Of a stretch of DNA of 64,000 bases, positions 7,453 through 15,615 are shown in pieces; position 1 is the first letter of the stretch; each line of letters begins with the position of its first letter. Source of the DNA: Marinobacterium profundum (lineage in GTDB: Bacteria; Pseudomonadota; Gammaproteobacteria; Pseudomonadales; Balneatricaceae); assembly GCF_001528745.1 (NCBI RefSeq), contig NZ_BCNS01000080.1:62001-126000 (forward strand), written 5' to 3'. The notes under the pieces were generated by a model that was not told where the DNA came from, did no database searches, and worked only from the letters and a program-made list of their open reading frames with translations. The position numbers were made by a program, and so were the translations under genes.

Positions 7453-8094
7453 GACACGCTCCTTCGCACCTACCGAATGGGGGACACCGCCAGGCATGTT
7501 TGCGTGATCGGTTGGTAGCGGAGTTTAAAGGGGTGCACCCCATCATGGAAGCATTGGGCGGCACCTGCTATCCGAAACCGGTGATGGGTTGCGCGGCGCT
7601 CATGCCTCGCCGTATCCGTTTTATTCCAGCGGATTACGCCTCTGCACCCATCCTACTCGTCTGAACCGAACTCCGCAGGATGGGTGCAACCGCCCTGCCG
7701 CTTGCCCGACCGGCCCGCACCGGGTTATGCGGCGGTGTAACCCATCATCGATGCTATCAGCCAGCATGCGCGGCCCGAAACCGGTGATGGGTTGCGCGGC
7801 GTCATGCCTCGCCGTATCCGTTTTATTCCAGCGGATTACGCCGCTCCACCCATCCTACTCGTCTGAACCGAACTCCGTAGGATGGGTGCAACCGCCCTGC
7901 CACTTGCCCGACCGGCCCGCACCGGGGTATGCGGCGGTGTAACCCATCATCAATGCTATCGGCCAGCAGGTGCCATCCGGAAAACCTGATGGGTTTCGCG
8001 GCGTAGAAACCCCTCTATCCCCGTTTTATTTTCGCACCGTTACCCACGTCACCCATCCTCCCCATATGCACAGCAACCCGTCATGGCAAACGGA
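7453..8094. other. Intergenic region filled by tandem palindromic repeats
   Basis: No gene is supported here. Most of the 642 bp is the 203-bp tandem duplication and its third partial copy. The open frames in it change between copies without keeping a protein. Confidence 0.75.
7572..8065. repeat. 203-bp tandem repeat with embedded long hairpins (2.4 copies)
   Basis: Copy 1 spans 7572-7774 and copy 2 spans 7775-7977. They are nearly identical, for example both start CCGAAACCGGTGATGGGTTG. A third, diverged partial copy runs to about 8065. Each full copy contains CACCCATCCTAC facing a GTAGGATGGGTG or near-identical arm across an 18-base loop. A larger pairing of GATGGGTT..CGGCG with CGCC...ACCCATC is also present. 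Such GATGGGT/ACCCATC palindromes are typical of dispersed repeats in proteobacteria. Confidence 0.85.
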
Positions 8095-8826
8095 TCAATC
8101 AACCTCGCTGAAGAGTGACCCCCAGCCCTTGATGCGACGGGTATCGGCGCCGGCGAGCTTCATGCCCTTCCACAGGCCAGTAGCGATGCTGTCGTAGATC
8201 GGAATCTGCAGTTCCTTTTCAAGCTGCGCCGCTACACGGGGGCCGCGCAGGTTGGTGCAGAAGATAGTGATGGCATCGGGTTTGCTCTCGGCGGCCACGG
8301 CACGCACCATATCGGCAATGGTTTCCTCGCTGTACTCGGAGAAGGAAAAGTTGCCCTTGTCCCCCAGATGACGCTCGGCGATGCAGTTAAAACCCGCCTC
8401 GCGGTAGTTGGTGATGATTTTTTCCTGCACATCGTCCAGATAGGGTGTCACCAGGGCGAAGTTCTTTACCCGGGTCTTGTGGAAGATTTCATTCAGCGCC
8501 AGCACCGAGGTGCAGGCGGGGATGCCGGTTTCGGCCTGCAGCACTTCACAGAGTGCTTCGTCATCCCCAAAGCCGCGCCAGCCCGATGAAGTGCCGTTCC
8601 AGGTGATGGATTGCACCCGCGCATCGGCCAGCAGGCGTGCCGACTGCAAAAAAGGCTCGTTGTCGAACTGGCTCAGGGCCTGATCACGCAGGGAAATCTC
8701 GGTCACCTTGAGACGGCCAAAATGGGCGCTGACATCCGGCAGGTCGTGCAGCATCTCGGCGGTCAGTGGTTCCAGCACTGTATTGGATGAGGGCGTCAGT
8801 ACGCCCAGCAAGGTACGTTGGTTCAT
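8095..8826 (-). CDS. Maleate isomerase / arylmalonate decarboxylase-like protein (Asp/Glu racemase superfamily)
   Basis: This 243-residue cytosolic enzyme belongs to the Asp/Glu racemase superfamily. The N-terminal T-P-S-S-N-T-V-L-E-P (11-20) is typical of the maleate cis-trans isomerase and arylmalonate decarboxylase branch. The C-terminal-half cysteine is present (C190 in I-F-C-T-N-L-R-G). The N-terminal-half cysteine is absent: the matching loop reads N-G-T-S-S-G-W (77-83), as in arylmalonate decarboxylase, which works with one cysteine. Decarboxylation or isomerisation is thus more likely than two-base racemisation. It is the last gene of the second TRAP operon, 82 bases after dctM. That suggests the transported solute, perhaps a dicarboxylate or substituted malonate, is its substrate. 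Confidence 0.82.
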   Translation of the reverse strand: MNQRTLLGVLTPSSNTVLEPLTAEMLHDLPDVSAHFGRLKVTEISLRDQALSQFDNEPFLQSARLLADARVQSITWNGTSSGWRGFGDDEALCEVLQAETGIPACTSVLALNEIFHKTRVKNFALVTPYLDDVQEKIITNYREAGFNCIAERHLGDKGNFSFSEYSEETIADMVRAVAAESKPDAITIFCTNLRGPRVAAQLEKELQIPIYDSIATGLWKGMKLAGADTRRIKGWGSLFSEVD

Positions 8827-8908
8827 CGATATTTTCCTTCTTCTTTATATAGTCAGCCTGGAGCGCCCGCGGACGCTCCGGGATCAGTGTCATTAAGTAG
8901 TGGACGGG

Positions 8909-10189
8909 TTAATACCCCAGGGCACGGGGCAGCGCGGTCACGATATCGGGGAAGATCCAGCACAGCGCCAGCACCAGATACTGCAGCACGATAAAGGGCC
9001 AGACCGATTTCAGCAGTTCCCCGATGGATATCTTGGAAATACCGCACATCACGAACAGCAACACCCCCACCGGTGGCGTCATCATGCCCACCACCAGATT
9101 CATCACGAACAGGAAGCCGAAGTAGATCGGATCTATGCCGTAGGCCAGCGCTATGGGGGCGAACAACGGTGCCAGCATGATGTAGGCCGCATTCGACTCC
9201 AGGAACATCCCCACGATCAGCAGCATGCCCATGACCAGCGCCAAGAACACCATAGGATCGGCGGTAAAGCCTTGAATGAATTGCGACAAATGCAGCGGCA
9301 GCAGATCCAGCGTGAACACGAAAGTCACGGGTTTCGCGAAGGCAATCAGCGCCCCCACTACCGCAGACGTCAGGGCGGCGCGGAACATGCAGCCTGGAAT
9401 GGCGGCGATTTTCAGCTTGCGAGTCACGAACAGCCCGACCAGCAGGGAATAGATCACGGCGATGGCCGCGCCCTCGGTGGCGGTGAAGACCCCGCCAACG
9501 ATGCCGCCGATTACCAGTACCGGCATCAGCAGAATCACCCCGGCGCGGCGGCTCTGACGCAGTACATTGCGCCAGCTGAAGGGATCGCCGGTGGGCTCAT
9601 AGCCTTTGCGATATGACATCCAGGTCGCCAGACCCATCATGCCGACGGTCAGCAGAATGCCCGGCACTACACCGGCCATAAAGAGACCACCCACCGAGAC
9701 GCTGGAGCCAGCCATCAGGGCATAAACGATCATGGCCGCACTGGGCGGAATGATAGGCCCAAGGTTCGATGCCGAGGCCACCACGGCGGAGCCGAAACCG
9801 TTGTCATAATGCTTGCGCAGGGACGGCATCATGGTGGTGCCCAGGGCACTGGCACCGGCTACGGCGGCACCGGTGACCGAGGCAAGACCCAGCCCGGACA
9901 GAATGGTCACATGGGCCAGCCCGCCCTGCACCCGGCCCACCACGGCATTGGCGAAGTCGATCACACGCTGCATGATCTGGCCGCCCACCATAAATTCGCC
10001 GGCCAGCATAAACAGCGGAATCGCCATCAGCGGGAAGGAATTGACCGCATGCATCATGCTTTGGGGCATCAGCGCCAGATCGATATCACCGAAAACAAAG
10101 GCGCCGAGCGCCGAAAAACCCAGCGCAAAGGCCAGCGGCATGCCCAGCAGCGCCAGCACGAAGAATATGCCAATGGATACAAGAACCAT
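8909..10189 (-). CDS. TRAP transporter large permease (DctM family)
   Basis: This is the large membrane subunit of the second TRAP system, 426 residues and full length. It has the usual dozen or so hydrophobic helices. Family motifs include L-G-P-I-I-P-P-S-A-A-M in the middle and M-M-T-P-P-V-G-V-L-L-F-V near residue 380. Its start overlaps the stop of the small permease gene by one base (TAATG on the minus strand), which implies coupling. A small inverted repeat (GGAGCG/CGCTCC, about 8862-8880) separates it from the racemase-superfamily gene that follows. Confidence 0.95.
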   Translation of the reverse strand: MVLVSIGIFFVLALLGMPLAFALGFSALGAFVFGDIDLALMPQSMMHAVNSFPLMAIPLFMLAGEFMVGGQIMQRVIDFANAVVGRVQGGLAHVTILSGLGLASVTGAAVAGASALGTTMMPSLRKHYDNGFGSAVVASASNLGPIIPPSAAMIVYALMAGSSVSVGGLFMAGVVPGILLTVGMMGLATWMSYRKGYEPTGDPFSWRNVLRQSRRAGVILLMPVLVIGGIVGGVFTATEGAAIAVIYSLLVGLFVTRKLKIAAIPGCMFRAALTSAVVGALIAFAKPVTFVFTLDLLPLHLSQFIQGFTADPMVFLALVMGMLLIVGMFLESNAAYIMLAPLFAPIALAYGIDPIYFGFLFVMNLVVGMMTPPVGVLLFVMCGISKISIGELLKSVWPFIVLQYLVLALCWIFPDIVTALPRALGY

Positions 10190-10734
10190 TATTCATCCCC
10201 CCAGACATGGGTACCCTGCCACACCAGAAACGCCAGGTGCAGGAAGGCATGGGTCATGGAGATAATCACCGCGATATAGAAAGCCGAAACGCTGAGTTCC
10301 ACCGTGGGCATCATCTCGCCCCAGGCGTCCTGCGCCACCAGCACCGCCTGCCACATCACCAGCAGCATCAAGCCACCGCTGAGCGTCAGCATCAGCCGCA
10401 TCAGACTTTCGCGAATACGCGAGCCGAACTGGTTGATCAGGATATCGATACCCACGTGTATGCCTTTCTTGATGCCGTGGGGCAAGGCCAGAAAGATCGA
10501 CCAGACGAAGGCCAGACGCGACATTTCATCGGCCCAGTCCAGCGAGTCACCAAAGAAATAGCGCAGCACCACCTGGGCCGTTACCAGCCCCGTCATCAGG
10601 GTCATCGCCAGCACAATAAGTCCATACGACAGTCCGTCGACGGACTTGAGCATCTGCTGATAGCGCCGCGCCAGCGGGGAGACCCTCAGGGCCTCCTCCG
10701 CCACCGGGGCTCCGCTAAAAAGCCGATCCGTCAT
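10189..10734 (-). CDS. TRAP transporter small permease (DctQ family)
   Basis: This is the small membrane subunit of the second TRAP system, with 181 residues and four hydrophobic segments near 36-56, 75-95, 117-137 and 152-172. The family signature W-A-D-E-M-S-R-L-A-F-V-W lies at about residues 62-73, followed by a G-I-H-V-G-I-D stretch. It is joined to both neighbours by one-base TAATG overlaps (dctP stop with its start, its stop with the dctM start). The three genes are therefore translated as a unit. Confidence 0.94.
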   Translation of the reverse strand: MTDRLFSGAPVAEEALRVSPLARRYQQMLKSVDGLSYGLIVLAMTLMTGLVTAQVVLRYFFGDSLDWADEMSRLAFVWSIFLALPHGIKKGIHVGIDILINQFGSRIRESLMRLMLTLSGGLMLLVMWQAVLVAQDAWGEMMPTVELSVSAFYIAVIISMTHAFLHLAFLVWQGTHVWGDE

Positions 10735-11768
10735 TACTGCACTTCCGCCAGTACGGCATCAATCACGTCGCTACCAATACGCTCCTTCAGCGCCTCTATC
10801 ACGGGTGCTGTGCGCTCACGCATCTGCTGACGCAGTTCGGGGGAAACCTGAACCAGCTCCATATTGGATGCCACCAGTTTGTCCCGCGCAGCGGTGTCTT
10901 CATCGGCAGCCTTGGTCCGCTGCCAGGCAACGGCTTCACCCATGGCTTCGCGCAATGCCTGCTGTTCAGGGGCATCGAGCTTGTCGAACTTGCGCTTGTT
11001 GGCCACCACCACGATAAAGTCAAAGAAGTGCGAAGTATCGGTCAGGTAGGTCTGCACCTCGTTGAACTTCTGCGTCTCGATCACGCTGTAGGGATTTTCC
11101 TGGCCATCGATCACGCCCTGCTGCAGCGCCGAGTAGACCTCATTGATGCCCATGGATACCGGGCTTGCACCCAGAGCACGGAAGGTAGAGAGGTGCGTTT
11201 CATTGGGTTGCAGTCGAATCTTCAAACCATCGAAATCCGCCAGAGTGCGGATCGGATGCTGACTGTTGGTGACCTGACGCGAGCCCAGTTCCATAAAACC
11301 CAGAGCCACAAAGCCCTTCTCAGCCAGTTTCTCGTTCAGCAGCGTCCCCACCGGGCCATCCACCACCTTGAAGGCTTCCTCACGGTTGGCGTACACAAAG
11401 GGCAGGCTCACCGCCTCCAGCTCCGGCACTATGCGGGACAGGTAGGACGCCCCCACCCAGGTCATTTCCAGTACACCGGAGCGTACCTGGTCGATATTTT
11501 CCTTGGCGCCGCCCAGCTGCATGGCCGGGAACACATCCACGGTCAGCGCCCCCTTGGATATCTCCGGCAGACGCGCCTTGAACTGCTCCATCGCCACACT
11601 GCTGGAGTGGGTGGTGGCAAAGTTACCCGCCAGGCGCAGGTTTTTTTCCGCCAGGGCGCTGGCCGAGAACAGCGTCGCCGCCACCAGCCCGGTCGCCAAG
11701 GTTGTACGGACACAGGCCCGTGTCAGATTATCCAGTCGGGATGGAGCCTTGTTATTATTTCGCATCAT
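10734..11768 (-). CDS. TRAP transporter substrate-binding protein (DctP family)
   Basis: This is the periplasmic solute receptor of the second TRAP system. The frame stays open to 11807, but AAGAGGA lies just before the two consecutive ATGs at 11768 and 11765, so translation begins there (344 or 343 residues). A long N-terminal signal peptide ends near S-A-S-A-L-A. The core has the usual F-D-G-L-K-I-R-L-Q-P-N-E (ligand-binding Arg) and G-A-S-P-V-S-M motifs. It is the first gene of the operon and is transcribed divergently from the gntR gene at 12624. Copy B of the AT-rich motif lies 114 bases upstream. The ligand is unknown. Confidence 0.93.
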   Translation of the reverse strand: MMRNNNKAPSRLDNLTRACVRTTLATGLVAATLFSASALAEKNLRLAGNFATTHSSSVAMEQFKARLPEISKGALTVDVFPAMQLGGAKENIDQVRSGVLEMTWVGASYLSRIVPELEAVSLPFVYANREEAFKVVDGPVGTLLNEKLAEKGFVALGFMELGSRQVTNSQHPIRTLADFDGLKIRLQPNETHLSTFRALGASPVSMGINEVYSALQQGVIDGQENPYSVIETQKFNEVQTYLTDTSHFFDFIVVVANKRKFDKLDAPEQQALREAMGEAVAWQRTKAADEDTAARDKLVASNMELVQVSPELRQQMRERTAPVIEALKERIGSDVIDAVLAEVQ

Positions 11769-11879
11769 GATTCCTCTTGGTTTCCAGCATATTACCGCCA
11801 ATCTCACCGGCCAGGCCCCCCTGTCGCTTGCTGGGTTCAGGGGGCTAACTGGCCAGATCGATCAGCAGTTCTTCACAAT

Positions 11880-11908
11880 ATATAATTATGAATTTCTAAT
11901 TACGAACA
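11880..11908. promoter_or_regulatory. Putative operator, AT-rich motif copy B with degenerate second copy
   Basis: ATATAATTATGAAT (11880-11893) is identical to copy A at 5998-6011. A weaker copy, CTAATTACGAAC, follows at 11897-11908, 15 bases on. This pair sits 114 bases before the dctP start, in the divergent region shared with gntR. I infer binding by the GntR/FCD regulator. Confidence 0.5.
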
Positions 11909-12059
11909 ATATATACACCAGCAGTTTTGGGATGACAAGCCATCATGCCCTTTTGCGTTGTCCCTTTTTTTCCAGTTCGTCCGGCTTGCACGGCAACAGT
12001 TTTTGGCCATCGCCTTGCCCCATATTTACCTGAAAGGCACGCAACATCCGTGCCTCGCC

Positions 12060-12292
12060 CTGCCCTTCCCCCTAGCACCTCGCCTCCTCGCACCTCGCCT
12101 CCTCGCACCTTTCTCCTAGCCCCTTTCCCCTCGCCTCTTTTTACCTCGCCTCGCACCTCGCCCCTAGCCCCTAGCCCCTTTTATCTTGCTCTTCCTCGCA
12201 CCTTTCTCCTCGCCCCTCGCCCCTCGCCCCTCGCCCCCATGCCCCCATGCCGCCATGCCGCCATGCCGCACCATAACGGAGCGCAAGAACAC
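12060..12292. repeat. C/T-rich heptamer-periodic repeat tract
   Basis: The tract is built of 7-base units such as TCGCCCC (four in a row), CCTAGCC, and CATGCCC/CCATGCC/GCCATGC. The block 12161-12203, read on the minus strand, is nearly identical to 13338-13372 and 37022-37075 on the plus strand. The unit length is not a multiple of three, and no protein is kept. Confidence 0.85.
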
Positions 12293-12314
12293 TCCACATG
12301 AACATACGGAATTA

Positions 12315-12331
12315 ATAATTCAATATTTTTA
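12315..12331. promoter_or_regulatory. AT-rich block D shared with the racemase operon promoter
   Basis: These 17 bases, ATAATTCAATATTTTTA, recur exactly at 20918-20934 upstream of the hydantoin-racemase-like gene. The block is related to copies A-C (TTCATAATT core). It is a possible regulator site, or part of a shared promoter. Confidence 0.4.
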
Positions 12332-12449
12332 ATTTACTTTAATATCGTAAGCCATTGTTTTTAAAGTACTAAAAAACAAAAAATCGGCGAGCGCCCCCCA
12401 TTGAGGCACGGACAGATTGACCTGCACCTAAGGCGTCACTATTATCAAC

Positions 12450-12461
12450 ATAATTATGAAT
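12450..12461. promoter_or_regulatory. Putative operator, AT-rich motif copy C upstream of gntR
   Basis: ATAATTATGAAT is the same 12-mer as in copies A and B and lies 163 bases before the gntR start codon. This fits autoregulation by the GntR protein. Confidence 0.45.
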
Positions 12462-12623
12462 TAAGTATTGCCAATCATGGTTTCGAGCGAACGCAGCAAC
12501 AGATGTTCGACACCGACAAACCGCACAGATCAGGCTGACAGGAACCGAAAGAGCCCGTTTTCAGGCGCTTTGCCGCCTTTGACCCCGGCCGGTTTGCGCG
12601 TCACAGAACAGAGGAAGAGAGGC

Positions 12624-13313
12624 ATGAATCAAAGCGTCCGGCTCACACACAGCGTACGGCGGCGCCTGCTGCACGAAGATGTTGCCGAACATTTGCGGAC
12701 CATGATCACCGAGGAAACCCTGGCTGAAGGCAGCCGGGTGGATGAGGTAGAACTCTGTGCCCTGCTGGATATTTCCCGCACGCCGCTGCGCGAAGCGCTC
12801 AAGGTATTGCAAAGCGAAGGCCTGATCAGCATCGAACCCCACCGTGGCGCCCGCGTCACCAAGGTGAACGAAGCCCAGCTCAACGAGCTGTTTGACGTTC
12901 TCGGCGGGCTGGAACGCCTGGCCGCAGAACTTGCCGCCCAGCGTGCCAGCGATGCAGAACTCGACGCCTTCAGACTGCTGAACCTGGAAATGGAAGCGCG
13001 CTACCGCGCCCGTGATCCCCGCGCCTACTTCGCCCTCAACCTGCAGGTCCACCAGCAGGTGATAGACCTGTCGGGCAACCGCCAGCTGCAGCGGGTACAC
13101 AGCCTGATTAGCGGCCGTACCCGCCGCGGCCGCTATTTCTCCACCCTGTCGGACGCCCACTGGGATGAATCGGTGCAGGAACACCAGGCGCTGGTCGAGG
13201 CTCTGCTGGCCCGGGACAGCCTGCGCGCCGGCCGTATTCTGTTCGACCACGTCAACAAGACCGGCGATACCATCCGCAGCATGATGCAGCCCCCGGAAAC
13301 GGCGCGGGCCTGA
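12624..13313 (+). CDS. GntR family transcriptional regulator, FCD subfamily
   Basis: This is a ligand-responsive DNA-binding protein of 229 residues. The start at 12624 follows GAGAGG; the frame is open further upstream to 12468 but has no better start. The winged helix covers about residues 13-80, with L-D-I-S-R-T-P-L-R-E-A-L as the recognition helix. An all-helical FCD domain follows (about 88-215), the part that senses carboxylate ligands, often with a bound metal. The gene is divergent from the second TRAP operon and has related AT-rich motifs before it. The same motif precedes the dihydropyrimidinase operon, so it may control more than one operon. Heptamer-repeat elements flank the gene in opposite orientation. 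Confidence 0.92.
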   Translation: MNQSVRLTHSVRRRLLHEDVAEHLRTMITEETLAEGSRVDEVELCALLDISRTPLREALKVLQSEGLISIEPHRGARVTKVNEAQLNELFDVLGGLERLAAELAAQRASDAELDAFRLLNLEMEARYRARDPRAYFALNLQVHQQVIDLSGNRQLQRVHSLISGRTRRGRYFSTLSDAHWDESVQEHQALVEALLARDSLRAGRILFDHVNKTGDTIRSMMQPPETARA

Positions 13314-13319
13314 CGGCCG

Positions 13320-13375
13320 CCAAGGAGCGAGGTGCGAGGTGCGAGGAAGAGCAAGGTGAAAGGGGCTAGGGGTTA
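13320..13375 (+). repeat. G-rich heptamer-periodic repeat element after gntR
   Basis: It begins 7 bases after the gntR stop. Units such as CGAGGTG (two in a row), CGAGGAA, GGGCTAG and GGGTTAG follow in 7-base steps. The 35-base core is nearly identical to one at 37022-37075 and to the minus strand of 12161-12203. Confidence 0.8.
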
Positions 13376-13482
13376 GAAACAGCCAACAAACAAACAAATA
13401 ACAATGCCGGAGGGGCTGGCTGAGTCATGGTAGAGACTCAGCCAGGCTGAAAACATCGCCAAGCCTGTGGTGGATAGCTCGC

Positions 13483-14601
13483 TCAGGCGCTGGCTGCAGA
13501 GGCATGTTCGGCAAAGTAGCGCTGGGCATTATCCAGATCTGCCCGGGGAGCCAGCATGGCAAATTCGAACTCGCGCAACGCGGTACCGCTGCGTGCACGC
13601 AGGACCCAATCGGGGTTGGCCAGTGCCGCCTTGCCAAGGGCGACCAGGGTCACCTGATGTTCATCCAGCAGATGTTGTGCCTGAGCAGCTTGCCCAACAC
13701 CGCCATTGGCGATCACCGGCAGGCCGCTGTAACGCGCCGCGAGGCTCGCCAGTGAAGCAGTGCCCTCGAATGCCGCCTGCTCGGCACCAGGCTCGGTAGT
13801 GTGAATATAATCAGTCCCCGCCTGGCCAATCGCCGTAAAGATCGCCGCAGCAGCGGCCTCCCCCTCAGGCCAGAGATGCTGGTCGTCGTTTACTTTCTTC
13901 TGTGAAATACGCACGCCAATCACGAAGTCTGCGCCTGTCGCCGCGCGCACCGCAGCGATAACCTCAAGGATCAGGCGCACACGATTTTGTGGGGTACCGC
14001 CATAGCCATCGGTGCGCTCATTGCTGCCGGCCGACAGAAACTGATCCAGCAAGTAGCCATTGGCGCCGTGGATTTCAACGCCGTCAAATCCTGCGGCCTG
14101 CGCCCGCTGTGCAGCTTGCGCAAAGCCCACGATAGCAACATCGATATCGGACTGAGTCATTGCTTTGGGGGTTGCATAGCCACCCTCTCCATCGTAGAAG
14201 CCCATCTGTTGCCCCTTGGGCTTAACGGCCGAAGGACCCGCCGTATCGCTATTAAAACCATTGAACTGTGACAGGGCACCGGCATGCATCAGCTGTGCAA
14301 TACTGCGGGCGCCAGCGGCATGCAGCGCCTGATTAAGCGGCTTCCAGCTCTCAGCCTGTGCCTGACAGGTCAGCCCCGGCTGGCCCTGGTAACCCTGGCT
14401 GTAGACCCGGTCCGTATAGAGACCTTCGGTAATGATCAGACCAAAGCCACCCTCGGCAAAACTATGGTAGTAGTCGAGCATCTGGGGGGTGAGCAGGCCT
14501 TCGGTGCCGGCGCTAACGCGGGTCATGGGGGCAACCGCAAGTCGGTTACCAAGGGACAGTCCGCCGAGGCGAGCGGGGGTAAACAGGCTGTTATCAGTCA
14601 T
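13483..14601 (-). CDS. NADH:flavin oxidoreductase, Old Yellow Enzyme family
   Basis: This is an FMN-dependent ene-reductase (372 residues, TIM barrel) of the NemA/OYE type, acting on activated C=C bonds of enones, nitro compounds or maleimides. The paired H178 and N181 that bind the substrate carbonyl are seen in H-G-A-N-G-Y, with Y183 as proton donor. R-T-D-G-Y-G-G follows as in the family, and the FMN loop P-M-T-R lies near the N terminus. A LysR-type gene is transcribed divergently 100 bases away with a dyad between them. This is the usual setting for OYE genes regulated by reactive electrophiles. The natural substrate is not known. Confidence 0.92.
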   Translation of the reverse strand: MTDNSLFTPARLGGLSLGNRLAVAPMTRVSAGTEGLLTPQMLDYYHSFAEGGFGLIITEGLYTDRVYSQGYQGQPGLTCQAQAESWKPLNQALHAAGARSIAQLMHAGALSQFNGFNSDTAGPSAVKPKGQQMGFYDGEGGYATPKAMTQSDIDVAIVGFAQAAQRAQAAGFDGVEIHGANGYLLDQFLSAGSNERTDGYGGTPQNRVRLILEVIAAVRAATGADFVIGVRISQKKVNDDQHLWPEGEAAAAAIFTAIGQAGTDYIHTTEPGAEQAAFEGTASLASLAARYSGLPVIANGGVGQAAQAQHLLDEHQVTLVALGKAALANPDWVLRARSGTALREFEFAMLAPRADLDNAQRYFAEHASAASA

Positions 14602-14636
14602 TTCCAGACTCCAATGTATTCAAGGTGGAGCCATTC

Positions 14637-14660
14637 TATTCATTGGCAATTAGTTGAATA
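14637..14660. promoter_or_regulatory. Candidate LysR operator between OYE and lysR
   Basis: TATTCA (14637-14642) faces TGAATA (14655-14660) across 12 bases, in the 100-bp divergent gap. This is the form of a LysR-type dyad. Confidence 0.4.
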
Positions 14661-14701
14661 ACCCCAATAATGTTAAGTCACCTTTAACGATTGGTAGTGC
14701 A

Positions 14702-15592
14702 ATGGCAACACTGAATCAACTGGAAAGCCTGCGAATCTTTCGCGCCATTGTAGAGGCAGGCAACTTTACCGCCGCCGCGCAGCGCCTCAACTGCACCCCG
14801 GCCTGGGTGTCGAAAACGGTTAACCGGCTCGAAGCCGAATTGGACAATACCCTGCTGCAACGCAGTACGCGCCATATTCGCCTGACTAGCGCCGGCGAGC
14901 GCTGTTACCAGCATGCGGTGCAGCTGCTCGATGGCTGGAAAGCACTGGAGGATGACCTGTCCCAGGACAGGCAGCTTGCCGCGGGCAAGGTCAGAATCAG
15001 CATGCCCATGTCGTGGGGGCTGAGCTACTTTGCCGGCATGGCGACACGCTTTATGCAGCAGTACCCCGATATTGAGCTGGATGCCCAGCTGGGGGATGAG
15101 TTCGTCAGTGTGCAGGAGGAACGCTATGATCTGGTGCTGCGCCTGGCCAGCGAACTGTCGGACAGCTCACTTATCTGCCAGCGGCTGGCGACTTACCAGC
15201 ATATTGCCTGTGCGGCGCCGGCCTATATAGAACGCCACGGCCAGCCCGCGACACCAACAGACATTGCCCGGCATCGGTGCCTGGTCTTCTGCCGCGGGGC
15301 CCAGATCTCGCCCTGGCGCTTTAACGACGGCCAGGTTGTTTACCCACCGACACGCATGCAATCGAACAACAGCCTGCTGTTGCGTGAGGCATTAGTGGCT
15401 GGCGAAGGCATTGCCCTGATCCCCGAGTTTCTGGTGACCGAGGACATAAAGCTCGGTCGGCTCGCCCCTGTATTGAGGGAGTACCAGAGCCCACCGCTGC
15501 ATCTCTATGCGCTGATGGTGAAAATGCCCCACCGACCTTATCCGCTACAACTGTTTCGCCAGTTTCTGCGCCAGCAGCTCGCCGGCGCCTGA
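14702..15592 (+). CDS. LysR family transcriptional regulator
   Basis: This is a DNA-binding regulator of 296 residues, the typical length. The ATG at 14702 is preferred over the in-frame TTG at 14654 because the helix-turn-helix then starts at the usual distance (residues 5-62, F-T-A-A-A-Q-R-L-N-C-T-P-A-W-V-S-K). The substrate-binding domain covers about 90-290. It falls in the branch often placed beside quinone or ene-reductase genes. It is divergent from the Old Yellow Enzyme gene, its likely target. Confidence 0.92.
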   Translation: MATLNQLESLRIFRAIVEAGNFTAAAQRLNCTPAWVSKTVNRLEAELDNTLLQRSTRHIRLTSAGERCYQHAVQLLDGWKALEDDLSQDRQLAAGKVRISMPMSWGLSYFAGMATRFMQQYPDIELDAQLGDEFVSVQEERYDLVLRLASELSDSSLICQRLATYQHIACAAPAYIERHGQPATPTDIARHRCLVFCRGAQISPWRFNDGQVVYPPTRMQSNNSLLLREALVAGEGIALIPEFLVTEDIKLGRLAPVLREYQSPPLHLYALMVKMPHRPYPLQLFRQFLRQQLAGA

Positions 15593-15615
15593 CTCAAGCC
15601 GATCATGGTGGCTGG

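Larger units (their letters stand above)
11769..12623. other. Divergent regulatory region between TRAP operon and gntR
   Basis: This 855-bp gap holds three AT-rich operator-like blocks (11880-11908, 12315-12331, 12450-12461) and a C/T-rich 7-bp-periodic repeat tract (12060-12292). No gene is supported. Open frames across the C/T tract are low-complexity artefacts. Confidence 0.75.

Noticed and set aside
7589-7942. Frame encoding a repeated peptide
   Set aside because: The peptide repeat is only the 203-bp DNA repeat read through; the arms are palindromic and the copies differ by frame-changing steps.
11945-12301. Open frame of 118 codons rich in Ser, Pro, Leu and Arg
   Set aside because: It runs through the C/T-rich heptamer array. 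The composition comes from the repeat, whose 7-base unit shifts frame.
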